DNA of 64,000 nucleotides, taken from Paracoccus haematequi (GTDB lineage: Bacteria; Pseudomonadota; Alphaproteobacteria; Rhodobacterales; Rhodobacteraceae). The position numbers were made by a program, and so were the translations under genes. The notes beneath the pieces are model-generated. The model had not been told where the DNA came from and ran no database searches. It saw nothing but the letters and a program-made list of their open reading frames with translations. Positions 54,661 to 63,382 of this stretch are shown here, piece by piece. The stretch covers positions 1 to 64,000 of the forward strand of contig CAMCVS010000004.1 in NCBI GenBank assembly GCA_945881965.1, written 5' to 3'. Position 1 is the first letter of the stretch. The number at the start of each line of letters is the position of its first letter.

Positions 54661-55607
54661 CATTCCTCTTTCAGCGGGCGGGACAAAAGCATGGTGACGG
54701 CATCGCCCAGCCTGATCCGCCCGTCAAGCAGGGCGAGGACGGCGGCGGTCACCGGCATCTCGATGCCCAGCGCCGTGGCTCGGGTCAGCGCGGCGCGCGC
54801 GGTGGCGATGCCTTCGACGGTCACGGCTGGGTCGAACGCGACACCCTGTCCCAGCGACAGACCAAAGCCAAAGTTGCGCGATTGCGGCGAGGTGCAGGTC
54901 AGCACCAGATCACCAAACCCCGACAGCCCTGCCAACGTTTCGGCCCGCGCCCCAAGTGCCAGCGCCAGCCGCGTCATCTCGGCAAAGCCGCGCGTCATCA
55001 GGGCGGCGCGCGCGCTGTCCCCCAGACCCGCGCCCATCACCACACCGGCGGCGATGGCGATGACGTTCTTCAACGCGCCGCCCAATTCGGCCCCGGCGAC
55101 ATCCGTGCTGCGATAGACCCGCAGGACGGGCGTGGTCAGCCGCTGCTGCAAGTGCTGCCCTGTGGCGCGGTCCGCACATGCGAGCATCAGCGCCGTGGGC
55201 ATCCCGCGCGCGATGTCGTGGGCGAAACTCGGGCCGGTCAGGATCGCGGGCGTCGCGCCCGTCACCTGCGCCAGAATGGCCGAAGGGCCGTTGCCTGTGG
55301 TCAGGTCCATGCCCTTGCAGCAGGCGATTAGCGGGCGGTCGGCCAGATGCGGGCCGAGCGCCGCACAAGTCGCCCGCAACGCCTGCATCGGGACGGCCAG
55401 CAGCACCGGGATACCGGCGGGAACAGTGTCGAAATCAGTGGTCACCGTCACCGCATCGGGCAACAGGTGCCCCGACAGGCGGCGCGTATTCTCGCGCGTT
55501 ACCTGCATGTCGGCCCCATCGCGGGCCCACAGCATCACCGGCCCTTCACGCCCGAGGGCAATCGCTAGCGCCGTGCCAAACGCGCCTGCACCTGCGACCG
55601 CGATCAC
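54660..55607 (-). CDS. gpsA: Glycerol-3-phosphate dehydrogenase (NAD(P)+)
   Basis: Makes sn-glycerol 3-phosphate for phospholipid synthesis from dihydroxyacetone phosphate. The 315-residue protein has the nucleotide loop [35 protein letters not shown] and the catalytic lysine region [13 protein letters not shown]. The start is a GTG at 55607 overlapping the tsaD stop, so it is translated together with tsaD. Confidence 0.95.
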   Translation of the reverse strand: MIAVAGAGAFGTALAIALGREGPVMLWARDGADMQVTRENTRRLSGHLLPDAVTVTTDFDTVPAGIPVLLAVPMQALRATCAALGPHLADRPLIACCKGMDLTTGNGPSAILAQVTGATPAILTGPSFAHDIARGMPTALMLACADRATGQHLQQRLTTPVLRVYRSTDVAGAELGGALKNVIAIAAGVVMGAGLGDSARAALMTRGFAEMTRLALALGARAETLAGLSGFGDLVLTCTSPQSRNFGFGLSLGQGVAFDPAVTVEGIATARAALTRATALGIEMPVTAAVLALLDGRIRLGDAVTMLLSRPLKEE

Positions 55608-56716
55608 GCCTTGGCCCCCTTGCGCCCCGATCCCAGCATCGGCGCGGCGTCATTGTCCAGCGGCCAGCGCGGGCGGGCGGCAAGTGTCATGTCATCCGTC
55701 AGCCCTAGTGCCAGCAATTCCGCCCCGGCATAGGCGATCATCGCGGCATTGTCGGTGCACAGCGCGAGCGGTGGCGCGGTGAACTGCACACCGGCGTTAG
55801 AGGCCACGGTTTGCAGCGCGCTGCGGATGCTGCAGTTGGCGGCCACCCCACCCGCAACGGCCAGCGCAGGCGCGTCAGGCGACAGCGCAAGATAGGTCAT
55901 CAGCGCGCGGCGGGTCTTTTCCGCCAGAACATCAGTGACCGCGGCCTGAAACCCGGCGGCGAGATCCGCCACATCGCGGCGATACAGCCCGCCCTGCGCC
56001 GTCACCAACGTATCACGCGCGCGCAGGATCGCGGTTTTCAGCCCCGAGAACGACAGGTCGCACCCCGGACGGTCCAAAAGCGGGCGCGGCAGGCGGAACC
56101 GGGTCGCATCGCCCGTCATCGCCGCCTGTTCGATCGCGGGGCCACCGGGCTGTGGCAGGCCCAACAGGCGCGCGGCCTTGTCGAACGCCTCGCCGGGGGC
56201 ATCGTCAATTGTGCCGCCGAGGCGGGTGAAATCGGTCGGCCCGGCCACGATCAGGAACTGGCAATGCCCGCCCGATACCAAGAGCATCAGATAAGGATAG
56301 GCCAGCCCATCGGTCAGCCGTGGTGTCAGCGCGTGCCCCGCAAGGTGGTTGACCCCGATCAACGGCAGACCGGTTGCCGCCGCCAGCCCCTTGGCGCACA
56401 TCACGCCCGACAGCACCCCCCCGATCAGCCCCGGTCCCGCCGTCACCGCGATGCCGTCCAGATCGCGCAGCGTGACCTCGGCCGTGTCCAGCGCCGCTCG
56501 GATGACAGTATCCAGCTTTTCGACATGCGCGCGCGCGGCGATTTCCGGCACCACACCGCCGAAATCGGCATGCAGCGCGGTTTGCCCCGCGACGATGGAG
56601 GACAGCACCCGCGCGCCAACCGGGCCGACAGATACAACAGCCGCAGCCGTGTCGTCACAGCTTGATTCGATACCAAGCAGCCTGCGGGTCGGGACGTCTG
56701 GGTTGCGAGCGGTCAT
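55604..56716 (-). CDS. tsaD: tRNA threonylcarbamoyladenosine transferase TsaD
   Basis: Transfers the threonylcarbamoyl group to A37 of tRNAs reading ANN codons. The 370-residue protein has the N-terminal [14 protein letters not shown], the metal-binding histidines in [22 protein letters not shown] and the late [16 protein letters not shown] 56716 is the family-consistent start. It forms an operon with gpsA and EVE and is divergent from hemD across a 47-bp gap. Confidence 0.95.
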   Translation of the reverse strand: MTARNPDVPTRRLLGIESSCDDTAAAVVSVGPVGARVLSSIVAGQTALHADFGGVVPEIAARAHVEKLDTVIRAALDTAEVTLRDLDGIAVTAGPGLIGGVLSGVMCAKGLAAATGLPLIGVNHLAGHALTPRLTDGLAYPYLMLLVSGGHCQFLIVAGPTDFTRLGGTIDDAPGEAFDKAARLLGLPQPGGPAIEQAAMTGDATRFRLPRPLLDRPGCDLSFSGLKTAILRARDTLVTAQGGLYRRDVADLAAGFQAAVTDVLAEKTRRALMTYLALSPDAPALAVAGGVAANCSIRSALQTVASNAGVQFTAPPLALCTDNAAMIAYAGAELLALGLTDDMTLAARPRWPLDNDAAPMLGSGRKGAKA

Positions 56717-56763
56717 GGCCTGACGTAACACCGGGGCATGATGGTTCACAATGCCGCCCCGCC

Positions 56764-57477
56764 ATGCCGACGCTGCTGCTGACCCGGCCAGAGGACGCGG
56801 CGACCCGATTTGCCGCGATGATGCGCGCGCGGTTGGGCGAGATTAATGTGATCACTGCCCCCCTGTTCGGGATCGAGATTGTCGCCGCGCCCCCGGTGGT
56901 GCTGCCCGATGAGGGCTATGTTCTGACCTCGGAAAACGCAGTCGCGGCGATTGTGCGGCATGGCTTGCCGCTGCGCCGCGCCTATGCGGTGGGTGACCGG
57001 ACCGCTGCGGCGGCGCGCGCGGCGGGGCTGACCGTCGTGTCAGCGCAGGGCGATGCGACAGCGCTGATCGACACTGTTCTGGCGCAGAGCGAGGTCGGGC
57101 CACTGTTGCACCTGCACGGCGAACACACACGCGGCGATGTGGCCGCTCGGTTGACCGCCGCGGGCGTGCCGACGCGGGACGGGATCGCCTATCTGCAACC
57201 GGCGCTGACCCTGCCCGACGCGGTGCATCAGATTGCACAGCCCGTTGTCGCCCCGGTGTTTTCGCCGCGCACCGGCGCTATCCTGGCGCAGCAATGGCAG
57301 GGCAGGGCGCCGCTATTTCTGGTGGCGATGTCGCCTGCTGTGGCGGCATCCTTGGCGTCCTTGCCGCATGTCAGCATGATGATTGCCGACCACCCCGATG
57401 CGCGGGCGATGGCCGATGCGGTGCAAGTGCTGTGGCAATCTGCGCAAATGCTTGAGGCGCAGGCGGGCGGCGCGTAG
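56764..57477 (+). CDS. hemD: Uroporphyrinogen-III synthase
   Basis: Cyclises hydroxymethylbilane to uroporphyrinogen III in heme, chlorophyll and B12 synthesis. The 237-residue protein has the weakly conserved family pattern: [17 protein letters not shown] at the start, [31 protein letters not shown] and [13 protein letters not shown]. The ATG at 56764 follows the first in-frame position after tsaD. It heads the hemD - mitofilin-like - hemY unit; hemC is not in the window. Confidence 0.88.
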   Translation: MPTLLLTRPEDAATRFAAMMRARLGEINVITAPLFGIEIVAAPPVVLPDEGYVLTSENAVAAIVRHGLPLRRAYAVGDRTAAAARAAGLTVVSAQGDATALIDTVLAQSEVGPLLHLHGEHTRGDVAARLTAAGVPTRDGIAYLQPALTLPDAVHQIAQPVVAPVFSPRTGAILAQQWQGRAPLFLVAMSPAVAASLASLPHVSMMIADHPDARAMADAVQVLWQSAQMLEAQAGGA

Positions 57478-57553
57478 GTTGCAGGTGCAGCGAAAGATGA
57501 TGCAAGAATCGCTGGCAGACCTATGTTGAGCGAAAATTACAAGGGTGCGGGAC

Positions 57554-58735
57554 ATGGCAGATCCGAAAGACCAGACCGAGGCGACCGTCACGGACGCCAT
57601 GGTGACCCCCGATCCCGAGGTGATCGCGCCGAAGGCCGCGCCCGAGGCTGAGGCCACTGCGGATGTCCGACCTGCTCCCGAAGTCATGGACGCCGAGATC
57701 GTCGAGACACCGGAACCTGCGGCGCGTCCGCCGGAACCGCAGAAGATCATCGAACGGGTCGAGCGGCGCGGCGGGTTCGTGTCCATGCTGTTGGGCGGGA
57801 TCGCGGCGGCGGGCATCGGGTTTGGCATGGCGCGCTATGTGCTGCCCGATGATTTTCCGTTTCCCAAGGCGGGTCAGACCGATCTGGCCGCCAACCTGAA
57901 CAACGCCGTGACCGAGGCGAAAAATGCCGATCTGGTGTTGGCAGGTCGGATTGAGGCGCTGGAAAACGGTCCGGACCTGACGCCTGTCATGGCAGAAATC
58001 GACGCCACCAAGGCGAGTCTGGCTGATGCGCTGGCCAAGGTTGACGCGCTGGGCGCGCAGTTGGACGGGTTGACCGCACAGGTGGCCGAACTGCGCAATC
58101 GCCCGGTGACCGAAGGGGCCGGACCTGCGGCTGTGGCCGCCTATGAGGCGGAACTGGCCAAGTTGCAGGCCGCCATGGCCGAACAGCGCGCCAGCCTAGA
58201 GTCCCTCGTCAACGAGGCAACCGCGAAACGCGACGCCGCACAAATGACCGAACAAGAGGCGATGGTGCGCAATTCCCTGACCCGCATCCGCATCGCGATC
58301 GAAAACGGCGGACCGTTTCAGGCCGAACTGGCGAACCTGATTGGCGCGGGCGTCGATGTGCCCGCTGCGCTGACCGACAAGGCCGAGGCCGGTGTGCCCA
58401 CGCTTGCCGCGCTGCGCGAGGCCTATCCTACCCCGGCGCGTGCGGCATTGGCAGCGTCGCGCGCGGGCGGCACCGACGGCGGGATCGGGTCTGTGCTGAC
58501 GTCGTTGCTGGGGGCACGGTCGCTGGAACCGCGCGCGGGCGATGATCCCGACGCCATCCTGTCGCGCGCCGAGGCGGCGCTGCGCGAAGGGCGGATGACT
58601 GACGCGGTGGCCGAGGTGGAAAGCCTGCCCGAAGTGGCGCGGATCGAAATGAGCGGCTGGTTGCAACTGGCCACGGAACGGGCCACGACCTTGGCCGCGC
58701 TGGATGCATTGGCCGCGCAAGCGACGGCGAACTGA
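57554..58735 (+). CDS. Mitofilin-related inner-membrane protein (COG4223/Mic60-like)
   Basis: A 393-residue protein with an acidic, proline-rich cytoplasmic N-terminus (1-70), one membrane segment (about 76-96, SMLLGGIAAAGIGFGMARYVLP), a central coiled coil (about 110-240) and a C-terminal mitofilin-like domain (about 300-393). It belongs to the alphaproteobacterial relatives of mitochondrial Mic60, implicated in shaping intracytoplasmic membranes. ATG 57554 is chosen; GTG 57545 is possible. It is conserved between hemD and hemY in alphaproteobacteria. Confidence 0.85.
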   Translation: MADPKDQTEATVTDAMVTPDPEVIAPKAAPEAEATADVRPAPEVMDAEIVETPEPAARPPEPQKIIERVERRGGFVSMLLGGIAAAGIGFGMARYVLPDDFPFPKAGQTDLAANLNNAVTEAKNADLVLAGRIEALENGPDLTPVMAEIDATKASLADALAKVDALGAQLDGLTAQVAELRNRPVTEGAGPAAVAAYEAELAKLQAAMAEQRASLESLVNEATAKRDAAQMTEQEAMVRNSLTRIRIAIENGGPFQAELANLIGAGVDVPAALTDKAEAGVPTLAALREAYPTPARAALAASRAGGTDGGIGSVLTSLLGARSLEPRAGDDPDAILSRAEAALREGRMTDAVAEVESLPEVARIEMSGWLQLATERATTLAALDALAAQATAN

Positions 58736-58747
58736 GGAGTACGGGAT

Positions 58748-60178
58748 ATGTTGTGGTCGCTGGTCAAGATCGGACTTTTCGTCACGCTGGTGGCTGCCGC
58801 CGCGCTGGGCGCGTCGCAATTGCTGGACATGGAGGGCGGTGTGACCATCGCCTTTGCGGGCATGGAATATACCCTGACACCGCTGTTGGCGGTGATCGCG
58901 CTGCTGATGTTGATGCTGGCACTGTGGGTCGTGCTGAAACTGGCCTCGCTGCTGGTGGCGGTGCTGAAATTCATCAATGGCGATGACACCGCGATCAGCC
59001 GCTATTTCGACCGCAACCGTGAGAAAAAGGGGTATCAGGCGCTGGCCGAGGGGATGATGGCGCTGGCATCCGGCGAGCCGCGCGTGGCGATGGCCAAGGC
59101 CGCCAAGGCAGAACGCTATCTGGACAAGCCCGAACTCACCAGCCTCCTGACCGCGCAGGCCGCCGAGGCGTCAGGCGACCGCAAGACCGCCGAAGCCGTT
59201 TACAAGCGCCTCTTGGGCAGCGACCAGACCCGTTTCGTGGGTGTGCGCGGGATCATGAAGCAGAAACTGGCCGACGGCGACACCGAAACCGCGCGCAAGC
59301 TGGCGGAAAAGGCGTTCGCGATGAAGCCCGCCCATGGTGAAACCCAGGACGTGCTGCTGAAACTGCAAACGCAGGCGCATGACTGGGCCGGCGCGCGCAA
59401 GACGCTGGATGCGAAACGCAAGCATGGCCTGCTGCCCAAGGATGTGACCAAGCGGCGCGATGCGGTGCTGGCGCTGGTGCAGGCGCAGGATGTGCTGGAC
59501 GAAGGCAAGGGCATCGACGCCCGCGAAGCTGCGATTGCCGCCAACAAGGCGTCGCCCGACCTGATTCCTGCTGCCGCATTCGCTGCGCGCGGCTATATCG
59601 AGAAAGGGCAGGCGCGCAACGCCGAACGCCTGCTGCGCAAGGCCTGGGAGGCACAGCCGCACCCCGATCTGGCCGCCGCCTATGCGGCAGCGGCGCCCGA
59701 CGAATCGCCCCAAGCCCGGATCAAGCGGTTTCAGGCCCTGATCCGCGCCAACCCTGCCCATCGTGAAAGCCGGATGGTGATGGCCGAACTGCATCTGGCC
59801 GCCGAAGATTTCCCCGCCGCGCGCAAGGAAATCGCCCCCCTGCTGGATGACGCCCCCGATGCGCGCGCGCTGACGATCATGGCGGCCGTGGAACGCGGCA
59901 CCGGATCGGATGACAGCGTGATCAAGGGCTGGCTCGCGCGCGCGCTGAACGCCCCGCGCGGCCCGCAATGGGTCTGCGACGCTTGCGGCACAATCCATGC
60001 CGAATGGGTGCCGGTGTGCGACACCTGTTCCGGGTTCGACACGCTGACATGGAAATCCCCGCCCGCCCGTGCCGTGCAATCGCCGACCGGCGTGGAAATG
60101 CTGCCGCTGATCGTGGGCAGCAGCCCCGCAGCGCCGGTTCTGGTCGAAGATGCCGCTTCGGAATCACCGGCAAAATAG
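58748..60178 (+). CDS. hemY: HemY-N domain membrane protein with TPR repeats and zinc ribbon
   Basis: A 476-residue protein named for its place in heme operons; it is not the protoporphyrinogen oxidase HemY. Two membrane segments (about 5-25 and 40-62) are followed by TPR-like repeats (about 85-400), such as LADGDTETARKLAEKAFAM. The C-terminal tail has a four-cysteine cluster, CDACGTIHAEWVPVCDTC near residue 412, resembling the metal-binding tail of LapB. It starts 12 bases after the mitofilin-like gene. It may organise heme-biosynthesis enzymes; the function is inferred. Confidence 0.88.
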   Translation: MLWSLVKIGLFVTLVAAAALGASQLLDMEGGVTIAFAGMEYTLTPLLAVIALLMLMLALWVVLKLASLLVAVLKFINGDDTAISRYFDRNREKKGYQALAEGMMALASGEPRVAMAKAAKAERYLDKPELTSLLTAQAAEASGDRKTAEAVYKRLLGSDQTRFVGVRGIMKQKLADGDTETARKLAEKAFAMKPAHGETQDVLLKLQTQAHDWAGARKTLDAKRKHGLLPKDVTKRRDAVLALVQAQDVLDEGKGIDAREAAIAANKASPDLIPAAAFAARGYIEKGQARNAERLLRKAWEAQPHPDLAAAYAAAAPDESPQARIKRFQALIRANPAHRESRMVMAELHLAAEDFPAARKEIAPLLDDAPDARALTIMAAVERGTGSDDSVIKGWLARALNAPRGPQWVCDACGTIHAEWVPVCDTCSGFDTLTWKSPPARAVQSPTGVEMLPLIVGSSPAAPVLVEDAASESPAK

Positions 60179-60225
60179 GGCTTTTCCCAGTGGCGGGCCG
60201 ATGTTATAGCCCCGCCTCACCATAG

Positions 60226-60301
60226 GCCGCTGTAGCTCAGCTGGTAGAGCACGTCATTCGTAATGATGGGGTCGGGGGTTCGAGTCCCTTCAGCGGCACC
60301 A
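60226..60301 (+). tRNA. tRNA-Thr (anticodon CGU)
   Basis: A complete 76-base cloverleaf: acceptor GCCGCTG pairs perfectly with CAGCGGC, the D arm reads GCTC-AGCTGGTAGA-GC, the anticodon stem CGTCA/TGATG encloses loop TTCGTAA with anticodon CGT (reads ACG), the T arm reads GGGGG-TTCGAGT-CCCTT with one mismatch-like wobble pair, and ACCA is encoded at the end. Confidence 0.95.
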
Positions 60302-60308
60302 TACCCCC

Positions 60309-60322
60309 TTGATCTTTATCAT
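60309..60322. promoter_or_regulatory. Near-match to an FNR-type site
   Basis: TTGAT-CTTT-ATCAT matches the FNR/FnrL consensus TTGAT-N4-ATCAA at nine of ten bases. It lies eight bases after the tRNA and about 220 bp before the benzoate-CoA ligase start. Function is uncertain. Confidence 0.3.
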
Positions 60323-60372
60323 TCATGTCCGCTTGCGCGGCACGGATGATGTGTGGTCTGATCAAGGTGAAC

Positions 60373-60391
60373 TATAATGCAATATTCTGCA
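60373..60391 (+). promoter_or_regulatory. Candidate promoter -10 and BoxR-type operator before benzoate-CoA ligase
   Basis: A perfect TATAAT at 60373-60378 overlaps the pattern TGCA-ATATTC-TGCA (60378-60391), the TGCA-N6-TGCA arrangement reported for BoxR/BzdR-family regulators of benzoate degradation. No good -35 was seen. The overlap of operator and -10 fits repression. Confidence 0.6.
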
Positions 60392-60418
60392 ATAGCGGTT
60401 GCAAATCCCGATCCGAGA

Positions 60419-60432
60419 TGCACTATTTAGCA
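60419..60432. promoter_or_regulatory. Second, imperfect BoxR-type site
   Basis: TGCA-CTATTT-AGCA is one base from TGCA-N6-TGCA and lies 41 bp downstream of the perfect site, still upstream of the ligase start. A further single TGCA occurs at 60400-60403 between them. Confidence 0.45.
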
Positions 60433-60529
60433 TAATTCCGACGCGCCGGGGAGGGTGCTTGGGGCAAGACCCTGACCTACAGGGCTGATGTGACCGCAGG
60501 CCGGTTTGCTCCGGCGCAGGGAGGGGACC

Positions 60530-62062
60530 ATGACGGCAAATGCCGCGATTTACTTTACCGACCGCCATCTGACCGAAGGGCGCGCAGATCGCATTGCGTT
60601 TCGTGAGGCGGGGACGGGGCGCACGCTCAGCTACGGCGATCTGGCCAGTTGCTCTGGCAAGGTCGCCGATGCGCTGGCCCGTCACGGCATCCGGCGCGAG
60701 GAACGCGCCCTGATGCTGGTTCAGGACCAGATCGAATGGCCGATGATTTTCTGGGGCGCGATCAAGGCGGGCGTGGTGGCGGTGCCGCTGAACACGCTGT
60801 TGGCAACGTCGGTCTATGATTTCATCCTGAAAGACAGCCGCGCGCGGGTGTTGTTCGTGTCCGCCGATCTGTGGCCGGTGGTGGAACCGGCGATTGCCGC
60901 CGCTGACAGCCTGCGGGTGGTCGTGGTCATCGGCGGCGACGCCGCGCCTGCGGGCACGATCAGTTGGCGGGCCTTTATGGCCGATGCGCGGCCCGTGCCG
61001 CCGGTGTCGGTCAGCGCGGATGAGATCGCATTCTGGCTGTACTCGTCCGGGTCCACCGGTCAGCCCAAGGGTGTGCGTCATGTGCATGCCAGCTTGCGCG
61101 CCACGGCGGATACATATGGCGCCGAAGTGCTGGGCATCACCGAGGCGGATACAGTCTATTCCGCCGCAAAGCTGTTTTTTGCCTATGGTCTGGGCAATGC
61201 CTGCACATTTCCGCTGTCGGTCGGCGCGACCACGGTGCTGTTGCCGGGGCGGCCCACGCCGGATGCGGTGTCGGCAATTCTGGATGGTGAACAGCCGACT
61301 ATTTTCTGCGGCGTGCCTACGCTGTTCGCCGCATTGGTGCATCATTGGGAAAAGGCCCCGCTGCCCAAGGCGCCCTTGCGCCGGTCGATTTCCGCAGGCG
61401 AGGCGTTGCCCGCTGAAATTGGCCGCAAATGGCAGGGGTTGTGGGGGGTCGATATTCTGGACGGTGTCGGATCGACCGAGATGCTGCATATCTTTCTGTC
61501 GAACCGGCCCGGCGACGTGGTCTATGGCACGTCCGGGATCGCGGTGCCGGGTTACGAGGTGCGGTTGGTTGACGAGGCGGGGCATGACCTTGGCCCCGGC
61601 GAGATCGGCGAATTGCTGGTGCGTGGGGCCAGTGCGGCCGACGGGTATTGGAACCAGCGTGGCAAAAGCCGGATCACCTTCGAGGGCGAATGGACCCGTA
61701 CCGGCGACAAGTATGAAATGACCCCCGAAGGCCGGTTCATCTACTGCGGGCGCACCGATGACATGTTCAAGGTGTCGGGCATCTGGTTAAGCCCGTTCGA
61801 GGTGGAACAGGCGCTGATCGCGCACCCGGCGGTGCTGGAGGCGGCGGTGGTCGCGCACCGGGATGAGGACGGGCTGGAAAAGCCGCGCGCGTTTATCGTG
61901 CTGAAACCGGGACATGATGCGAGTGCGCTGGACGGCATTAAGGACCATGTGAAAGACGCAATCGGCAAATGGAAATATCCCCGCTGGATCGACGTCGTGG
62001 ACAGCCTGCCGAAAACCGCGACCGGCAAGATTCAGCGGTTCAAGCTGCGCGAGCCCGCCTGA
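60530..62062 (+). CDS. Benzoate-CoA ligase
   Basis: A 510-residue AMP-forming CoA ligase that activates benzoate (or a close analogue) with ATP. Motifs: LYSSGSTGQPKGVRHVH (P-loop), KLFFAYGLGNACTFPLSVGAT typical of the benzoate-CoA ligase branch, RTGDKYEM, and the C-terminal PKTATGKIQRFKLRE with the adenylation lysine. ATG 60530 has GGGAGGGG just upstream. It heads the catabolic operon and is preceded by BoxR-type operator motifs. The stop overlaps the start of the hydrolase gene. Confidence 0.92.
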   Translation: MTANAAIYFTDRHLTEGRADRIAFREAGTGRTLSYGDLASCSGKVADALARHGIRREERALMLVQDQIEWPMIFWGAIKAGVVAVPLNTLLATSVYDFILKDSRARVLFVSADLWPVVEPAIAAADSLRVVVVIGGDAAPAGTISWRAFMADARPVPPVSVSADEIAFWLYSSGSTGQPKGVRHVHASLRATADTYGAEVLGITEADTVYSAAKLFFAYGLGNACTFPLSVGATTVLLPGRPTPDAVSAILDGEQPTIFCGVPTLFAALVHHWEKAPLPKAPLRRSISAGEALPAEIGRKWQGLWGVDILDGVGSTEMLHIFLSNRPGDVVYGTSGIAVPGYEVRLVDEAGHDLGPGEIGELLVRGASAADGYWNQRGKSRITFEGEWTRTGDKYEMTPEGRFIYCGRTDDMFKVSGIWLSPFEVEQALIAHPAVLEAAVVAHRDEDGLEKPRAFIVLKPGHDASALDGIKDHVKDAIGKWKYPRWIDVVDSLPKTATGKIQRFKLREPA

Positions 62063-62862
62063 TGTGGGGTGATCCTTTCGTCACGGTCGCGGGCAAACGG
62101 TTGGAAATGCTCTTTGCCGGGTCGCCCGATGCGCCCACGCTGGTGCTGCTGCACGAGGGGTTGGGGTCAGCGGGGCTGTGGCGCGATTTTCCCGAACGGC
62201 TGGCGGCAGTGACCGGGTTTGGCGTGCTGGCTTATTCCCGCGCGGGTTATGGCCAGTCTGATGCTGCCCTTCTGCCCCGCCCGCTGGACTACATGACGCG
62301 TGAGGCGGTGGATGTGCTGCCCCATGTTCTGGATGCGGCGGGAGTGCAGCGCGGCGTGCTGCTGGGCCATTCCGACGGCGCGACGATTGCGGCGATCTAT
62401 GCGGGATCCGTGTCGGATATGCGGGTGCGGGGCGTGATCCTGATGGCACCGCATTTCTTTACCGAGCCGATGGGGCTGGCGGAAATCGCCCGCGCCAAGG
62501 TGGCGTTTGAAACGGGCGACCTGCGCGCGCGACTGGCGCGGCACCATGCCGACCCGGACAACGCCTTTCGTGGTTGGAACGATGCCTGGCTGGACCCGCG
62601 TTTCACCGATTGGAACGTGGCCGATGTGATCGACTATTGGCGCATCCCCGCCTTGGTCATTCAGGGGCGCGATGACCCCTATGGCACGCTGGCGCAGGTG
62701 ACCGAGGTGGAAACCCGCAGCTATGCGCCGGTTGATACCGCCATTCTGGACAACTGCCGCCACGCCCCGCATCTGGAACAGCCTGATCTGGTGCTGGCCC
62801 ATGTCGCCGAATTCTGCGCCCGGCTGGAACGGATCGAGGCGGCCGAGGTCACACTTGCCTGA
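62062..62862 (+). CDS. Alpha/beta hydrolase of the benzoate (box) cluster
   Basis: A 266-residue alpha/beta hydrolase with the oxyanion turn LLHEGLGSAGLW, nucleophile elbow LLGHSDGATIAAIY, the acid aspartate in IQGRDDPYG and the catalytic histidine in CRHAPHLEQ. Its ATG overlaps the ligase stop (TGATG), so it is coupled. It may be a thioesterase or lactonase that clears dead-end CoA esters or acts after ring cleavage; this is inference from position. Confidence 0.85.
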   Translation: MWGDPFVTVAGKRLEMLFAGSPDAPTLVLLHEGLGSAGLWRDFPERLAAVTGFGVLAYSRAGYGQSDAALLPRPLDYMTREAVDVLPHVLDAAGVQRGVLLGHSDGATIAAIYAGSVSDMRVRGVILMAPHFFTEPMGLAEIARAKVAFETGDLRARLARHHADPDNAFRGWNDAWLDPRFTDWNVADVIDYWRIPALVIQGRDDPYGTLAQVTEVETRSYAPVDTAILDNCRHAPHLEQPDLVLAHVAEFCARLERIEAAEVTLA

Positions 62863-63256
62863 CCCTTATGTGCCCGGTGTCACCGAAAGGCCGGAACAGG
62901 GTCTATATGATGCCATCCGCGACACCGCCCAACCCGGCATGACGCCCGCGGCGCTGGCGCGATGTGACGCTTTCCGCACCGGGCTGCACTACCTGCATAC
63001 CGGCTGGTTCTGGGAAGCGCATGAGGTGCTGGAACCTGTCTGGATGGCCTGCCCTCCCAATTCCCGTGAACGCGCGCTGTGCCGCGCGCTGATCCAGTTG
63101 GCAAATGCGCGGCTCAAGGCGAGAATGGGCAAGCCACAGGCCGCCGCGCGGTTGCGGGCCGAGGTCACGGTGATTCTGGATGGGTTGGGGGCGGCGCCGG
63201 TGATGGGGCTTGATCCAGAGTTGGTGCGAGGATATCTCGGTAAAGATGTGATATAG
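62855..63256 (+). CDS. DUF309 family protein in the box cluster
   Basis: A 133-residue DUF309 protein, identified by LHTGWFWEAHEVLEPVW, the family's conserved HExxE-like helix, followed by ALCRALIQLANARLKARMG. The family function is unknown. No ATG fits: TTG 62855 has GAGG five to six bases upstream and overlaps the hydrolase stop; GTG 62870 is the alternative. Its presence in a benzoate operon suggests an accessory role. Confidence 0.72.
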   Translation: MPDPYVPGVTERPEQGLYDAIRDTAQPGMTPAALARCDAFRTGLHYLHTGWFWEAHEVLEPVWMACPPNSRERALCRALIQLANARLKARMGKPQAAARLRAEVTVILDGLGAAPVMGLDPELVRGYLGKDVI

Positions 63257-63297
63257 TGCATAAACTGGCGGATGACTGACGGTTTTTCCAGATTATC

Positions 63298-63311
63298 TGC
63301 ACTATCATGCA
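63298..63311. promoter_or_regulatory. BoxR-type operator upstream of boxC
   Basis: TGCA-CTATCA-TGCA is a second exact TGCA-N6-TGCA element, 72 bp before the boxC start, in the 126-bp gap after the DUF309 gene. It implies a separately regulated promoter for boxC and the genes beyond. A further TGCA is at 63257-63260. Confidence 0.6.
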
Positions 63312-63382
63312 ATTTTTGCTTTGCGACGACACAGAAACCCCGTATCGTTTCACCAATGACGGCTTCCGGGGAGGAAACCCAC

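Noticed and set aside
60179-60225. GGCGGG...CCCGCC stem between hemY and the tRNA as a terminator
   Set aside because: No T run follows and it borders the tRNA; likely processing or chance.
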